This document shows positions 45,991 through 58,330 of a DNA stretch of 64,000 bases, piece by piece. A program made the position numbers and the translations under genes. Position 1 is the stretch's first letter; every line of letters begins with the position of its first letter. The notes beneath the pieces were generated by a model that searched no databases, had not been told where the DNA came from, and saw only the letters and a program-made list of their open reading frames with translations. The stretch is from Paulownia fortunei (Eukaryota; Streptophyta; Magnoliopsida; Lamiales; Paulowniaceae), in NCBI GenBank assembly GCA_019321725.1, contig CM033124.1, positions 7,192,001 to 7,256,000 of the forward strand, given 5' to 3'.

Positions 45991-47345
45991 CACCTCCAAG
46001 AAGATCTGAAAGGATCTCAGAGAAACTTATATGATAAGAGCCTCTTACTAGAGAGCAACAAGAAGTATCTCCTTTTTTAATATTGATCCTAGTAAGAAGT
46101 AATGATGTATGATATCAATTCAGGAAGATGGCAAAATGTCATACAATCCAAAATAAATTCCATGTATTCCAACAAGGTATTGACCTTAGTGGGCCTATTG
46201 GTGGGAATGGTTCTCATTGGCTACGATTGTGTCTACAAAATATAAAATTGGAAAATATAGGGAAGTGATAACCTATAAAGGCACCACTAGTAGCAAATTG
46301 TTATGCTTAAAGTCAAGGTGTTGACTACTGAGGAGACCTTTTATCAGATACGATGCTAAAGTCCATTCGGATCCTGCTGGCTATATCTATGTGTCATGAC
46401 TGCTAGATATGGTAAAGGGATGTGAAGATTGCCTTTCTTAATTAAGGTATTGAGAATGGGATATAATTTAAGCGGCTTGAGGTTTTCATATCAAACAAAA
46501 GTAAGCAAAAGGTTTGCGAGCTTCAAAGATCCATTAAGGACTTAAAATCAATTTCTTGAATATGGAATATTTGATTTGTTAAGGCAATTAAATGATTTGA
46601 TTTCCTTAGGAATGTAGATGAACCAAGTGTGTACAAGAAGGTTAGTGGGAGCATGGTGATATTTCTTATATTTTATATTCTACTCATAGAGATGATGTAG
46701 GAATATTGCAGTTGGCTGGGACTTGTTATCTACTAAGTTCTCCATGATAGATTTGGGTGAAGCATCTTAGGAATTGGGGATTGAGATCTATAGAGATATA
46801 TATAAAATGATGCTTGGGCTATCCCAAATCTAAGCACATAGATTGGATGCTAAAAGAGTTTAACAATGAATAATCCTACGAGAGATTCTTAGTTTTGAGT
46901 CATAGGATTTCTTTTTCAAATATCGTGTCCCAAGGACTTCTGAAAGAAAGAGAAATAATGACCAACATACTTTATGTATCATCGATAGGAAGCATGAAAT
47001 ATATAAATCTATGTACAAGATTTAATATCATAAATGCTCTAAGTGTTACGAGCAGATATCAATCAATTCAATACAACAATCATTGGAAGTCATAGAGATG
47101 ATCTTTAGTATTTACAAAGTAGAAGGATCTCTTTTTGGAGAACGATTATAGAGAATTGAAACTAAGATGCTTCATCTAGTTTTTAGTCTAAAGTAGATGA
47201 TTGGAAGTCTACATCAAGATTTTTGTTCATCCTAAATAGTGGAACGGTTATCTGGAAAGAGTTCCAAGCTTGTAACAACCGTAGTTCCACCACCGTGGTT
47301 GAATACATCCTAGCATGCGATGCTACGAAAAGAGACTATTTAGAT
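45991..47345 (+). pseudogene. Element G RT and first part of RNase H
   Basis: Linker and RT start at about 46125 (RWQNVIQSKINSMYSNKV), then pieces of GVDY, LKSIRILLAIS near 46355, FLN near 46432, and KPNDFISLGM-like downstream. Most palm residues are lost. RT tail 46750-47090 (EIYRDIYKMMLGLSQ). RNase H from about 47125 to VVEYILACDATKRDYLD at 47345, where the tandem array breaks it. Confidence 0.65.
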
Positions 47346-48342
47346 TGTCATACTGTATTTGAAACATTTATGTTCATTCAAAACTTATACATTTAAATGG
47401 AAAAAAAATTGTTAAATTATAAATTAAATAGTTAAATAAGAATTGCGTACTTACATTTTGAGTTGTTTTATGAATTTTAATTTTAATTAATATTAAAAGT
47501 AGAAATATATTCTTCCTCTCATACAAAATATATTTTCTTTGAAGTTACACATAAAAAAAAGCAAACAGAATTCATTTAAACTATAATTTCAACACATAAA
47601 AAAGAAACGAGTACCAACATCCCGTGTAGTTTTTTCAAATTTTTTAATTTTAAATAACATTAAAAGTAGGAAAGTATTTTTTGAATTTCTAACAGTAGTT
47701 CATAATAGATTAGAAAGAATAAGTTCATTTAGAACATATAGTTTTAAAAGAAAAAAAAAGCTTAAATTGCAAACAAGAGACGAGTACGAACATCCTGATT
47801 AGATTTTTCAAGTTTTAATCATAATTAATAAAAGAAGTAAAAATACATTCGTCATCTCTTTAAAAAATAGGTTTTCTCTAAAATTACACAGATTATGGGA
47901 AAGAATAATTTAGTTAAAATATAATTTGAATATGTAAATAAGAAACGAGGGGTAGTTTTTTCAAAGTTTTTACCTTTAATTAACATTAAAAGTGGGAAAG
48001 TATTTTTACTTTTCTAACTCAAGTGTCATAGTAAATTTTTCATTCAAAACTTTTACATTTCAAAGGAAAAAAATCTATTAAATCATAAATTAAATAGGTA
48101 AACAAGAATTGCATACCAACATTTTGAAAACTTTGACAAACTTTAATTATAATTAATATTAAAAGTAGAAATATATTCTTCCTGTCAAATTTTTCACTTT
48201 TAATTAACATTAAAAGTGGGAAAGTATTTTTCCTTTTCTAACCCAAGTGTCATAGTGTATTTGAAAATTTTAAGTTCATTTAAAACTTATACATTTAAAT
48301 GGAAACAAATCTGTTGAATTATAATTTAAATAGTTAAACAAG
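47346..48342. repeat. Satellite-like tandem array inside RNase H of G
   Basis: A 997-bp insertion built from imperfect copies of an AT-rich unit of about 165 bp. The anchor ATTAAAAGT in a TTTAATTAA-CATTAAAAGT-GGGAAAGTATTTTT context recurs with ends near 47500, 47667, 47838 (decayed), 47993, 48166 and 48217, so the spacing is 155-173 bp with one shortened last interval. A second module, TGTCATA...TTCATTTAAAACTTATACATTTAAATGG, occurs at both ends of the array (47346 and 48249) and near 48024. No coding sequence, no spacers. RNase H codons flank it on both sides. Confidence 0.75.
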
Positions 48343-48640
48343 AATTCATCCAAGTGTTGGATTTAGTTCCAATCACTGTTGATCGAGTACTAGAGTACTA
48401 CAATAAAAATGGGGCTATTACATAATCAAAGAAGCCAAGGACTCATCAAAGGATCTAAGCAGAAATAAATTAGCAATACCATGATTTTGAAAATCATTGG
48501 TAGAGACTACATTAGTGTGGAAAGATTTACCTCGACAGAAAATATAGCAGACCCATTGATTTAATCCTTGAGAAAAGAATTTGAGGGCATCTTAGGGAAG
48601 ATGGGCCTTAATACTAGGGCAATTATCTCTAGAGCAAGTG
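48343..48640 (+). pseudogene. Element G RNase H, C-terminal part
   Basis: Resumes with EFIQVLDLVPITVD (family KFIQELGVVPSIVD), then a frameshifted YYNKNGAI and AKEPRTHQRSKQ-like stretch, matching 14935-15180 of B. Ends at a decayed polypurine tract (CAAGTGAAAAAT) before the LTR. Confidence 0.75.
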
Positions 48641-48646
48641 AAAAAT

Positions 48647-49068
48647 TGTTAGAGTAGTGTTTGGTGAGCTAATTGATCTGGTCGTCCTTATACTCTTATA
48701 AATCAATCTTATTCATGTTAATAATATTAAATAACAACTTCATCTTAAATTCATTATAAGAATTAGATAAAGTCCTTAGTTCACATATAGTTATGGGGCG
48801 TAGTCACGTATATGACGGCGATGGTAGAATATGCCTCCAAGGTAGTGGTCTTAAAATATTTCAAGTCAATGATTAATAAAATAGGACATCAATAATCCTA
48901 TTGAGATGTGTGTATACGATACAGGCTCGAAAGGAAGATGCCTCATTCTATAGACATTGGTATGGAGATACTAGTACATGTATATAGGTATTTGTTGGGG
49001 AATAAGTACACTGAACTACCCCACCTGAAAATTCCTAATTGGAAATATTCTATTGTTGGAAGAATAGG
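48647..49068 (+). repeat. First part of the 3' LTR of G
   Basis: Starts TGTTAGAGTAGTGTTTGG, follows the copia LTRs for about 420 bp up to AATTGGAAATATTC and slightly beyond, then changes to gypsy-like DNA. Confidence 0.7.
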
Positions 49069-50215
49069 TTGAGGTGCTAGCTTTATAAGTCTAAGCATGA
49101 GGTGGCATAAGCTTGAGGTGGCATGTAATGGTATAATCTAATTTTCTCCCTTGTCTTGCAGCCCTAATCTCATGTGTCTCACATATTCTTATTTGGTTGC
49201 AACCTATCTTCATCACCATTCATTCCCGTAGCTAATTCTTATGTTCGTTCATTAGGTTCTTCACCCAAAAAATCATCGGTTCTTGCCCGATTAATATGTT
49301 TGTGCACTGATAGTGTTACAAACCTATGAACCTAGTTATATAATATTTAAATTATAGTATTGTGTGTCTAGTTTTCCCAAGTGTATGATTTAAATATACA
49401 TATAATATTAAAATTCATGATCAAACCAAGTCACTTTCTATAAACTTTTCGGTGATACCTTTCGAACTCCTAAGATTAAATTGTGTATTAGGGACATAGA
49501 TGTTGGCAGATCCAGTTTGTAATAAACATCACCAATTCTTTCAATCACCAAGAATGGGCTAATATATCTGGGACTCAATTTTCCTTTCTTCCTAAACCGC
49601 ATGATGCCCTTCATTGGTGCTACTTTCAAAAATACCTGATCTCTTATCGCAAACTCCAACGCCCTTCTTCGTCGATCTGCATAACTTTTTTGTCAATTTT
49701 GGGTAGTTTGTATTCTTTGTCAAATCTGTAACACGGCTTTTGTTATTTCTCGAATCATATCTGGGCCTAAAAGTTTCTTCTCACCAACTTCATCCCAATG
49801 TATCGGAAACCTACAATTTTTGCCATACAATGCTTCATAAGAAGCCATTCCAATACTAATTTGATAGTTGTTGTTGTATGCAAACTCCACCAAAGGTAGG
49901 AATTTACTCCACTGACCTTGGAAATCTAATACACAGGCTCTGAGCATATCCTCCAATATTTATATTATTCGTTCAGATTACCATCCATCTGAGGATGATA
50001 TGCTGTCTAAATGATAACTGTGTTCCCAAAGTTTTGTGTAAACTACTCCAAAAAGCAGACAAAAATCTTGAATCTCTGTTAAAAACTATAGACAATGGCA
50101 CACCATGAAGTCTAACAATCTCCTGAACGTATAATTAGGCATAGCGATCCATGGAATAGGTAGAACATATGGGAAGAAAATTAGTAGAATTGGGCAATCT
50201 TACTTAGTGATTCAA
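49069..50215 (-). pseudogene. Gypsy H integrase fragment
   Basis: Minus-strand Tekay/Del-like integrase. From about 50215 down: KIAQFY (family KSAHF), [13 protein letters not shown] near 50120, then an open piece 49956-49720 with MEDMLRACVLDFQGQWSKFL, EFAYNNNYQISIGMASYEAL and PIHWDEVGEKKLLGP, then 49659-49438 with FAIRDQVFLKVAPMKGIM and GKLSPRYISPFLVIERIGDV. The residues closely match the integrase of K. Catalytic region partly frameshifted. 49069-49437 is non-coding and LTR-like. Confidence 0.8.
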
Positions 50216-52240
50216 AATATCTTTGGCCACACTCTTCTATATCTTCAATTCTAGTTGTGGGTGGTTAAGCATCTTGTGAGATGTATCCTTCTTGTCTGGA
50301 TAATACTGTTCAGTTGGCTCATGTGGAGGACATTATGAAACTTTCACCACGAAGGCAATTTCACCTTGTAGGCTACATTCCCAATGCATTTAATGATAGA
50401 TACTAGTCCGATATATTTCCACATCAACTAAGGATCTCTCATCCTCGATGACTTCAAATATTTCAGATAAAGGACCTTCACCAGTACCATATCTCCCTCT
50501 TGAAATTCCAAGAAACGAGAATGTTCATCTACATACTCTTTCATCTACTTCCTAGCCTTCTTGAAGTAACTTTAGGCTATCTCAATGTTTTGCTTCCATT
50601 CCTAAGAGAAACTCCGAGTAAGAAGAGATCCCACACTCTATGGGGTGTGGATAGTGTGAGAGAGTAGCAGTTGCTACCTGATAACAACTCAAAAGCATTG
50701 TTGTTTTTTGAAAAACTCTTTCAAGAATTAAAGCATAACTGAGCAACACCTAAAAGCTTCACCTGACCCTTCTGAGCACGACGCACAAAGTGTAGTAGAT
50801 ATTCCTCTAACATGGAATTGAAGCACTCTGTCTGTCCATTAGATTATGGGTGATAGCTCGAGCTCATGTTTAATTTGGACTCGAGGAGTTTGAAAAGCTT
50901 GATCCAAAAAATGCTAGTAAATTAAGAGTACTGATCACTAATAATATCCTTTGGTAGTGCTCACTACTTGACTATATGCTTAAAGAAGAGATGAGTTGTC
51001 CTTTTCCCTGTAACATATTTAGGAGCCACAATGAAAGTAGCATACTTGCAAAATCAATCCACGACAACAATGATAGTGCCTAAGTCTCCTACCTAAGGCA
51101 ATCCACAAATATAATCCATGGACATGCTTTCCCAAGGTCTTTTTGGGATAGGAAGTGGCTTTAGCAAGCCAGGTGTCTTATAATGGTCTGCCTTATCCTA
51201 TTGCCACACAGACAAGTTCAAACATAATTTTTTATGCTGTCTGCATTTGTGGCTAAAAGTAAGCCCTCTACACCAAGGAAAAGGTGTACTCCTTACTAGG
51301 ATGTCCCGCCAAAGAGTGTTATGGCACTCGGCGATCAAGAATTTTCATAGGTCAGGCCTCTAGGCACATAGAGATGATTTCTCTTGGTCTTCAATAGATC
51401 TCCATCCAACCAAAATTGTGGGGCTTTGCCCTATCGACAAGACTAACCAAATACTAAGCCACCAAATCTTTCAATAGCAATCCCATATTTTGGTCCTCCA
51501 CTAAAGTACAACATTGCTCAAGGCCAAAGCGACTACCACTCTCAAGTTCACCAAGTCTGCCCTTTGGCTCATGGCGCCTACTGCTTAGTTGCTAGAGCTG
51601 GCACGATACTCTAGCATAAAATTAAACTTTGAAAGCAACTCTTACTAGTGCACTTTATTTGCGGTTAGCTTTGGTTGAGTCATAAAATGGCTTTCTATGG
51701 TCTTATTTGTCCTAACCATAAAAGCAAGCCCTAACAAGTAGTGTCGCCATAGTCTGAGGTAGTAAACCACAACTAGCAACTCCTTCTCTTATATTAAGTT
51801 ATGCCTCTTGACCTCCTTCACCTTTCTACTTTCAAAAGCAACAAGCTAACCATCTTACACTAAAACTCATTCTATTGCAACATCAAAAACATTTATCTCC
51901 CCCACAAATAGCTTTGACAGGCCTGGTAAGACTGGTACAAGGTCTGTTATAATTGTCCTCTTCAATTTATCAAAGGCGACCTGGTATTGGGGTGGTCAAT
52001 TCCAAGTCTCCGTTGCCTTTGTTAAATATATCAAGGGGCCTGGCTATTTCAGAGTAGTCCTTCACAAATCTATGATGGTAGTTTGTTAACCCAAAAAAGG
52101 ACCGCAACTCCTGTACATTACTCAATGCTGCCACTCCTGAATAGCCTGAACTTTCTTCAAGTCCATATGATTATCCTTCGCTCTATAATATGACCCAAGA
52201 AACTGATCCTCTTTTGAGAGAATGAACATTTTGATAAGGT
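50216..52240 (-). pseudogene. Gypsy J: RT tail, RNase H and integrase
   Basis: A second, different minus-strand gypsy. RT tail near 52200-52020: FLGSYYRAKDNHMDLKKVQA then QELRSFLG-like. RNase H lies at about 52000-51700. Integrase: MDYICGLP near 51120 with the first catalytic Asp, VDWFCKYATFIVAPK, IISDQYS-like with the second Asp near 50950, and SSYHPXSNGQTECFNS near 50855, where the third catalytic Glu is kept (QTE). C-terminal: FLEFQEGDMVLVK at about 50510. Many stops. At about 50216 it runs into gypsy H without a clear element end. Confidence 0.75.
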
Positions 52241-52440
52241 ATGCACTTTATTTATTGCTTTCACTGGGTAATTATCCCCTCTAGAAATTTTACTGACTTA
52301 AGCACCAGAGTGGCTTTCCTTGGATAACCTCAGAGTCTTCCTAACAGTCAGTTCGTGCTGCAGGCAGGGAACGCAGCTTTGGGAGGAACAATCAAGATAT
52401 AAATAGTGGAGTCGAGTTATCATACCTCAGTATCTAGAGG
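52241..52440. other. Gene-free piece, possibly a gypsy LTR end
   Basis: More balanced in base composition than its surroundings. The phrase TTTTACTGACTTAAGCACC and the following CTTGGATAACC resemble the end of a type of plant gypsy LTR (from memory, not checked). Lies just left of the target duplication of K. Confidence 0.3.
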
Positions 52441-52445
52441 TAACC
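52441..52445 (+). repeat. Target-site duplication of K, left copy
   Basis: TAACC directly before the TG of the 5' LTR; identical to 62103-62107. Confidence 0.85.
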
Positions 52446-54671
52446 TGTAATGCCCAATTCTCTCTTACATAGCCAATAATAAACATTTTGAATGAATATA
52501 CATCTAATCAATGTGTATTATTGAATTATGACATACAAATAGCATGATTGCATGAACTTGAATAATTGTTATTATATGCTCTAGTTATGCTTTAACATGC
52601 ATTAGTACATGAAATATGAGATCAAACTTTTGTTTCTTGATTTAACATATACCTTAAGTGCCTTTTTGTAGTGAAAAGCTTGATATCTCAGCTAAGAAAG
52701 ATTGATGTGTTGAATAGCCATGAAATGAATTATTTGTATTGCTCCATACTAGTTATATGCTAAAGTAATTAATTGCCTAAATATTTACTTGAAATATATT
52801 ACATTTGGCTAAGAACTAAAAGTATGCAAAATGATATAATTTGATTGGTTGGTTGACTAGGTTGCATGAAATCATTTTAATCCGCATTGCACTTGATTAT
52901 AACACCAAAGCATAAATTTTTGTCATCTCCTTAGCCCATGAACATGGCTTTTGGCATAAGAAGACACCAAGCATGATGCAACTAATCATCACCCTCCAAT
53001 TACCTCTATTTGAAAGGTCAAATAAATCTTTTTCATCCATATTTCTTAGAAAAGCACCTCAAAAATGACCAGCCCTTATTCTCCTAAGTTTTTTCCAAAT
53101 TTCTACACTCTCATACTCATAAAAATTGAATTCAATCCATAGGAATTCATAGAACACAAACTAGAACAAGTTCCACCCTTTTTAAGCTTGAAAACTGTTG
53201 ATTTTGAAGATTAATTCCAACTTAATCAAGGTATATTATTTTTTAATGTTTCTTATGATGAATTTGTAGTATCTTGGATGGTTACATGTTTTAGTATATT
53301 TTTGTATGATTGAAAACTTAAGTAAGTTACACTTGAAGCCAAAACCAAGTTAGTTAAGCTAGTTTTTAGCAAAATTGATAGTCTTGTGAAATTATTTAAA
53401 TTGTTTCTATTGATTTGATAGTGCTTATATTATGTTTGAAGGTGCCTACAAATAATTGTGAACAATAGAAATTAGTTTGCTTAATTGAATGTTAGAATCA
53501 ATTTAAGTTATAATCAAGTTTACATAATTTTAATTCGGATTGTGTTCATATTTTAGGGGTTGCCTTAATAATTATGTTTGATTTATTAGTTATTTAATGG
53601 CTGCCCTAATGTTTAATGTCTTGAATTAGTAGTAAAATATGGAGTATGCATTATTTTTAAGGTTATGTAATTGATATTGAATTATTTACAAAAGATTGAA
53701 AAGTGTATATGAACTTTAACTAGAATAGACTAAAAATTTATAAATAGGATATTAAATGGTACATGATTTGATTATGTTAGGATTTTAACACATCCTATCT
53801 TCCAACGAGATTGGTCTTTTCACACACCACAAAGTGAATTAGAGGTAAGTTGAAACTTTCATTTACTGTATCGCAAGAATCATATAATGTTTATTCATAT
53901 TTTAATGTGATTATTATTGTTTGTCAAATGATGTAATGTTTGATGCATTTATGGTTTATGAAGCATGACACTATTAAGAATATTATGAGGTTTTTGAAAA
54001 GGAAGTATGGTACTTGATTAATGGTGCAATACTTGATGTTGAAAAATTGATATAGAAAAGCCACAGTGAATGAGATAGAATATGACTAATACTTGATGTT
54101 GAAAGACCAAGTACAAAAACACCGTATTAGTTCTCTTATTGACCAATCATTATGAACAAGTTCCAAAAACCATGGTCTATTGCTATTAGTTAGATACCAC
54201 ACTTCAAGGACCCTAAAAAATGATTTATGAATGAAAGTTATTAAATTGAATATTGCATTTAATCATTTATGTGATTTGTATGTACGCTATTTGTTATTGT
54301 ATCAGTTTCACCTTGCTGAGCCTTTAGCTCATTAGATTTATGTGATGCAGGTGGAAATGTACAAATTTAGAGATTGACTGAGTCTCTTGAGCGGCCAGAC
54401 AGAGATTTGTTCATATGCCATGCTTCGGGCTATTTTGTATCATATTTTGAAAACTCTATTTTATTTTAAAATTTGCCGCTCTGTTATGGTTTTGTAAACA
54501 GTTGTACTCAATTTTGATATATGTATATGGTGTGTTTAAAATGATTCAAGCTCTTTCTCTTATAGCTAAAAATGGGAACTTTTATAAAAAAAAACCCATG
54601 ACTCTAGTAATGATGAAAAATTAACTGTATCATCTTATTTAGGCTCTGGAGTTAGGTTAAGTGGTGTTACA
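52446..54671 (+). repeat. 5' LTR of K (2226 bp)
   Basis: TGTAATGCCCAATTCTC to GGTGTTACA. Parallels 59859-62102 closely, with small indels: about 40 bp near 53340-53390 present only here, and a 48-bp block present only in the 3' copy. The TATA box is not obvious; the transcript end region is probably the T-rich and A-rich stretch near 54480-54600. Confidence 0.92.
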
Positions 54672-54676
54672 GTATG

Positions 54677-54687
54677 TGGTATCAGAG
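54677..54687 (+). other. Primer-binding site of K
   Basis: TGGTATCAGAG, followed by AGGAGG, five bases after the LTR; tRNA-iMet type. Confidence 0.88.
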
Positions 54688-54690
54688 AGG

Positions 54691-55515
54691 AGGTTTAGTC
54701 ATTCCTATAGATAGAAGAAGGCATATGAACATATCCTGATTGGAAAACTCGATCAACTACTTGTTTATTTGACTTTATGTTTATTTGATTATATTTCATT
54801 CCAAGGTTATTAGAGTTATAGTACTTCAATTACATGATATTGAGATGCATTTTAGATGAAAAATTAGGATAGTTAGAGGACTAGTTTATACTTTAGTTGC
54901 TAACTTGGAAAGTTTGAGTATTACCTAGCTAACCTTGAACCTTAATGTCTTAATAGGATATTAGGATATTGAATTTGTCGAATTAGGAATGGTGTTTGAT
55001 GTTAGATATGTTCACAGATTTGTGTGGCACTTAAGGTTAGGGAGAAGTAATTAAAATACCTATAGTAAGCTGAACAAGATCAAAGGCAAGTAAAGATTCA
55101 TTTGCAACTACAATGTATGGACATAGTAAATGTGCAACTTATATATAATATCATAGATCATATGTGCATGGCAGAGGGCACGTATTACTGTTACATGTCC
55201 ATTGAGCATACACACATGGGCATTGGCGCGTGCATGCATCATATACAAGCATTGTGATAAATCTTGCAATGCACGGCATGAATTTTCAAGTTCGCGTGCA
55301 TAGATTTATAGGTTCGCGTGCATAGATTTGCATGCTTATATTATTATTGGCCATTGGATTATGACGGTGTGCAAATCTCTTTTTCGGTGCATGGGATAGT
55401 AGTATTGGTCAGGAGCCCATGAAAGAAATAATTTTGAGAGAAATATTTTAATGCATGAAATTGCATTTATTATTGGCTAATGAATGGAATGAGATTGGGC
55501 AATGCATATCAGGTC
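54691..55515 (+). other. Leader of K
   Basis: About 0.8 kb, non-coding. It holds a 22-bp direct duplication (55289-55310 and 55311-55332; core GTTCGCGTGCATAGATTT) inside a CG- and TGCA-rich patch at about 55180-55340. Confidence 0.75.
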
Positions 55516-56165
55516 ATGGCACCAAAAAAGAAGACAATGGATGATCATGAGGGTAATCATAATGTGGTGGACAATTTGATCGATCTCATTCAACAACAAA
55601 CTAGAATGCATGGTGAACAGATATAACAATCACTAGATATGTAACAAAGAACCCAAGAACAAAATCAGTGACTTCCTCCACCACAAGCTCGACAGGATCC
55701 TTCACAGGCTGTATATGAGAAGTTCAGAAAGATAGAACCTATACTAGTGGGTCTGATCCTATGGTTGCAGAGGAATGGGTTAAATCATTGGATACTATCT
55801 TTGACTACATGAGAATTGATGATGCTGAGAAGGTACTCTGTGCAATCTTCTTGTTGAAGAAGGATACTAGAACCTGGTGGGAAGGAGCTAAACTTGCAGT
55901 GAATATGGAAGAGCTAACTTGGGAAAGGTTTAAAATAATATTTTAAGATAAGTATTTCACTAGAGATGCTAGGTCCCTCAAAGTGAAAAAATTTTTAGAG
56001 TTAAAATAAGGAGGGATGTCTATATGTGATTATGTGAGATAATTTGAACAGGGTTGCAAGTATATGCCATACATTGCTAGAGACAACAATGAGAAGATGG
56101 ATCATTTCTTGAGGGGCCTTAATCCTAAAATTAGAATAGATGTGAGAATGTCTTCAGTAACAGAG
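55516..56165 (+). pseudogene. K gag, capsid region
   Basis: ATG at 55516 ([16 protein letters not shown]). Stops follow at about 55624 and 55642, then a Pro/Gln-rich part and a frameshift near 55750. The capsid-like Retrotrans_gag domain is clear at 55761-56090: [18 protein letters not shown], then TWWEGAKL and [11 protein letters not shown], one stop (TAA 55944-55946), KYFTRDARSLK, and [14 protein letters not shown]. Another frame change at about 56160 leads to the knuckle part. Confidence 0.88.
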
Positions 56166-56176
56166 TTCAGGAAACT

Positions 56177-56911
56177 GTGGACAAGACTTTGATGGCTGAC
56201 TTAGATGAGAAAGAGATTGAGAAATTCCATCAACAAAAGAAGCAAGTATTCACTCTAAGAAATCTAAACCAGTGGAAGAAAGGTGAGCAAAAATCAAACC
56301 AAGGGAATGAAAAACATCTTAGAGTTGGGCAGACTTCTATTGCAGTTGAAAGGCCTAAATGTGCTAAATATGGAAAAAATCATTTTAGGGAATGCTATAG
56401 TGGTACTAATCGTTGCTTTAAGTGTAAAAAGCCTGGGCATATAGTAAATGATTACCCAACAATGGAAGGAAAAGTTCAGGGGAAAGCATATGTAATAACA
56501 CAAGAACAAGCCGATGCAGATGCTTCTGTAGTCACAAATACTATTTTAATTTCTGGGATACCTACAATTACATTGATAGATTCTGGATCTACACATTCAT
56601 TTTTATCATGTGCATTCATGAGAAAATTGGGCATTACACCAGATTTATTAAAAGTAAGGTACAGTATGACTGTTCCATCCAGGAAAAAAATAGATTCTAA
56701 GGAAGTTTTAAGGGCTTGTTCTATTAAGATTAGTGATAGGACTCTCTATGCAGATCTCGTTGTTTTACCGATGCTAAATTTTGAGGTTATTCTGGGTATG
56801 GATTGGCTTACCAAATATCATGTAACAATTGATTGTAACAAGTTCAGCCATCTGGGGAAGAATAGTTTATGTTTAATGGTATCTCATTCTCACTATCTTT
56901 ACCAATTATAA
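56177..56911 (+). pseudogene. K nucleocapsid knuckle and protease
   Basis: 244-codon open stretch, the longest in the window. Basic and polar linker (about residues 20-60), knuckle CFKCKKPGHIVNDY at about residues 81-94 in which the last Cys ligand is Tyr, then the retropepsin: LIDSGSTHSFLS with an intact DSG at about residues 134-145, then RKLGITP and the second strand block DLVVLPMLNFEVILGMDWL, ending in YHVTIDCN. All family landmarks of a gypsy aspartic protease are present. It is not a separate gene: the true protein continues from gag and into RT, and the frame is lost on both sides. Confidence 0.88.
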
Positions 56912-56933
56912 CTACTTTGAAAGCTCAAAGATG

Positions 56934-57851
56934 TTGAATAAATGTTGTGTTGGATATTTGGTAAGTGTTCTAGACACCTCGGTTAAAGCACAGTTGAAGC
57001 CAAAAAATATAGATATGGTTCAAGAATTTCTTGAGGTATTTCCAGATGATTTACCGGGACTACCATCGAATTGAAAAATTGAATTTATGATAGATGTTAT
57101 GCCAGGAACTACTTCAATTTCTAAAGCACCATACTAAATGGCACCAACAAAATTGAAGGTGTTAAAAGTTCAATTGCAAGAATTGCTTCATAAGGGTTTT
57201 ATTCGCCCTACTTATTCTCCTTGGGGAGTACCTGTATTGTTTGTGAAAAAGAAGGATGGTACATTGCGGTTGTGCATTGATTATAGAGAATTGAATAAAG
57301 TAACAGTTAAGAATAAGTAACCACTTCCAAAAATAGATGATTTATTTAATCAATTGCAGGGAGCATCTGTCTTTTCTAAGATTGATTTGCGCTCTGGGTA
57401 TCATCAATTGAAGATCAAGGAAGAAGACGTACCAAAGACTGCATTTCGAACAAGGTATGGACATTATAAATTTCTAGTGATGTCTTTCGATTTAACTAAT
57501 ATCCTTGCAGCTTTTATGGATCTAATGAATAGGGTGTTCAAGCAATATCTTGATAAATTTGTGATTGTGTTTATTGATGATATCCTAATTTATTGATGGG
57601 ATAAAGAAGAACACAAAGAATATTTAAAGATTGTGCTGCAAGCTCTTAAGGAAAAATAGTTGTATGCTAAATTCAAAAAGTGTGAGTTTTGGCTTGAACA
57701 AGTGGTATTCCTAGGTCATATAGTATCCAAGGATGGTATTTCTGTTGATTCGGGCAAGGTAGAAGCTGTCATTAAGTTGCCAACACCAACAAATGTATTA
57801 GAAGTAAGGAGTTTCTTGGGATTAACAGGGTACTATCGACGATTTGTTTAG
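56934..57851 (+). pseudogene. K reverse transcriptase
   Basis: One frame throughout, broken only by single stop codons. Linker VQEFLEVFPDDLPGLPSN then a TGA, FMIDVMPGTTSISKAPY then a TAA before [24 protein letters not shown] then TAA at 57318; [19 protein letters not shown] with the first catalytic Asp; [17 protein letters not shown]; the active-site box as FIDDILIY, then TGA at 57594; TAG at 57657; [27 protein letters not shown]-like [15 protein letters not shown], then TAG at 57849. All catalytic Asp residues are kept. CAG to TAG and CGA to TGA explain at least two of the stops. Confidence 0.92.
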
Positions 57852-58330
57852 GGGTTTTCAAAGATAGCAACTCCAATGACAATATTGATAAGAAAAAATG
57901 TGAAGTTCTTGTGGATAGATGCTTATGAAAGAAGTTTTCAAGAACTAAAACATAAATTAACTACAGCTCCTGTTCTTACCATTCTAACTGGAATTGGTGG
58001 ATTCGTGGTGTACAACGATGCTTCAAAAAATGGTTTGGGTGTTGTTTTGGTGCAAAATGGAAAGGTTATTGCCTATACTTCAAGGCAATTGAAGAAATAT
58101 GAAAAAAATTATCCAACCCATGATTTGGAACTTGCTGTTATGGTTTTTTCCTTGAAAATTTGGAGATATTATTTATATGGTCAGAAGTGTGAGATATACA
58201 CACATCATAAGAGTTTAAAGTATTTCTTTACCCAAAAAAGAGCTGCATATGAGACAAAGAAGATGGTCAGAACTTGTGAAAGATTATGATTGCGTGATCA
58301 ACTATCATCCTGGTAAAGCGAATGTGGATG
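57852..58330 (+). pseudogene. K RNase H
   Basis: Continues in the RT frame: [47 protein letters not shown] (family YCDASGTGLG, first Asp kept), [39 protein letters not shown], then [17 protein letters not shown], where the family has a conserved Asp (YTDHKSLKY) that is His here. A frameshift near 58250 leads to [18 protein letters not shown]. Confidence 0.9.

Larger units (their letters stand above)
44631..49068 (+). mobile_element. Copia element G, 5'-truncated
   Basis: Plus-strand copia remains from the gag knuckle to the 3' LTR. The 5' LTR and most of gag are missing; the break lies next to the gypsy LTR start at 44630. RNase H is split by a 997-bp tandem array (47346-48342). The 3' LTR begins at 48647 and stops near 49068; LTR sequence of the right kind resumes at 62108, after the gypsy insertions. 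G is the most decayed pol in the window. Confidence 0.75.

Noticed and set aside
47346..48342. Regular repeats as a possible CRISPR array
   Set aside because: Units of about 165 bp adjoin each other without unique spacers, and this is a plant nuclear genome.
37803..49068. E and G as the two halves of a single copia element
   Set aside because: G starts again at the gag knuckle and contains its own GAG-pre-integrase region, which E also has; the contents overlap.
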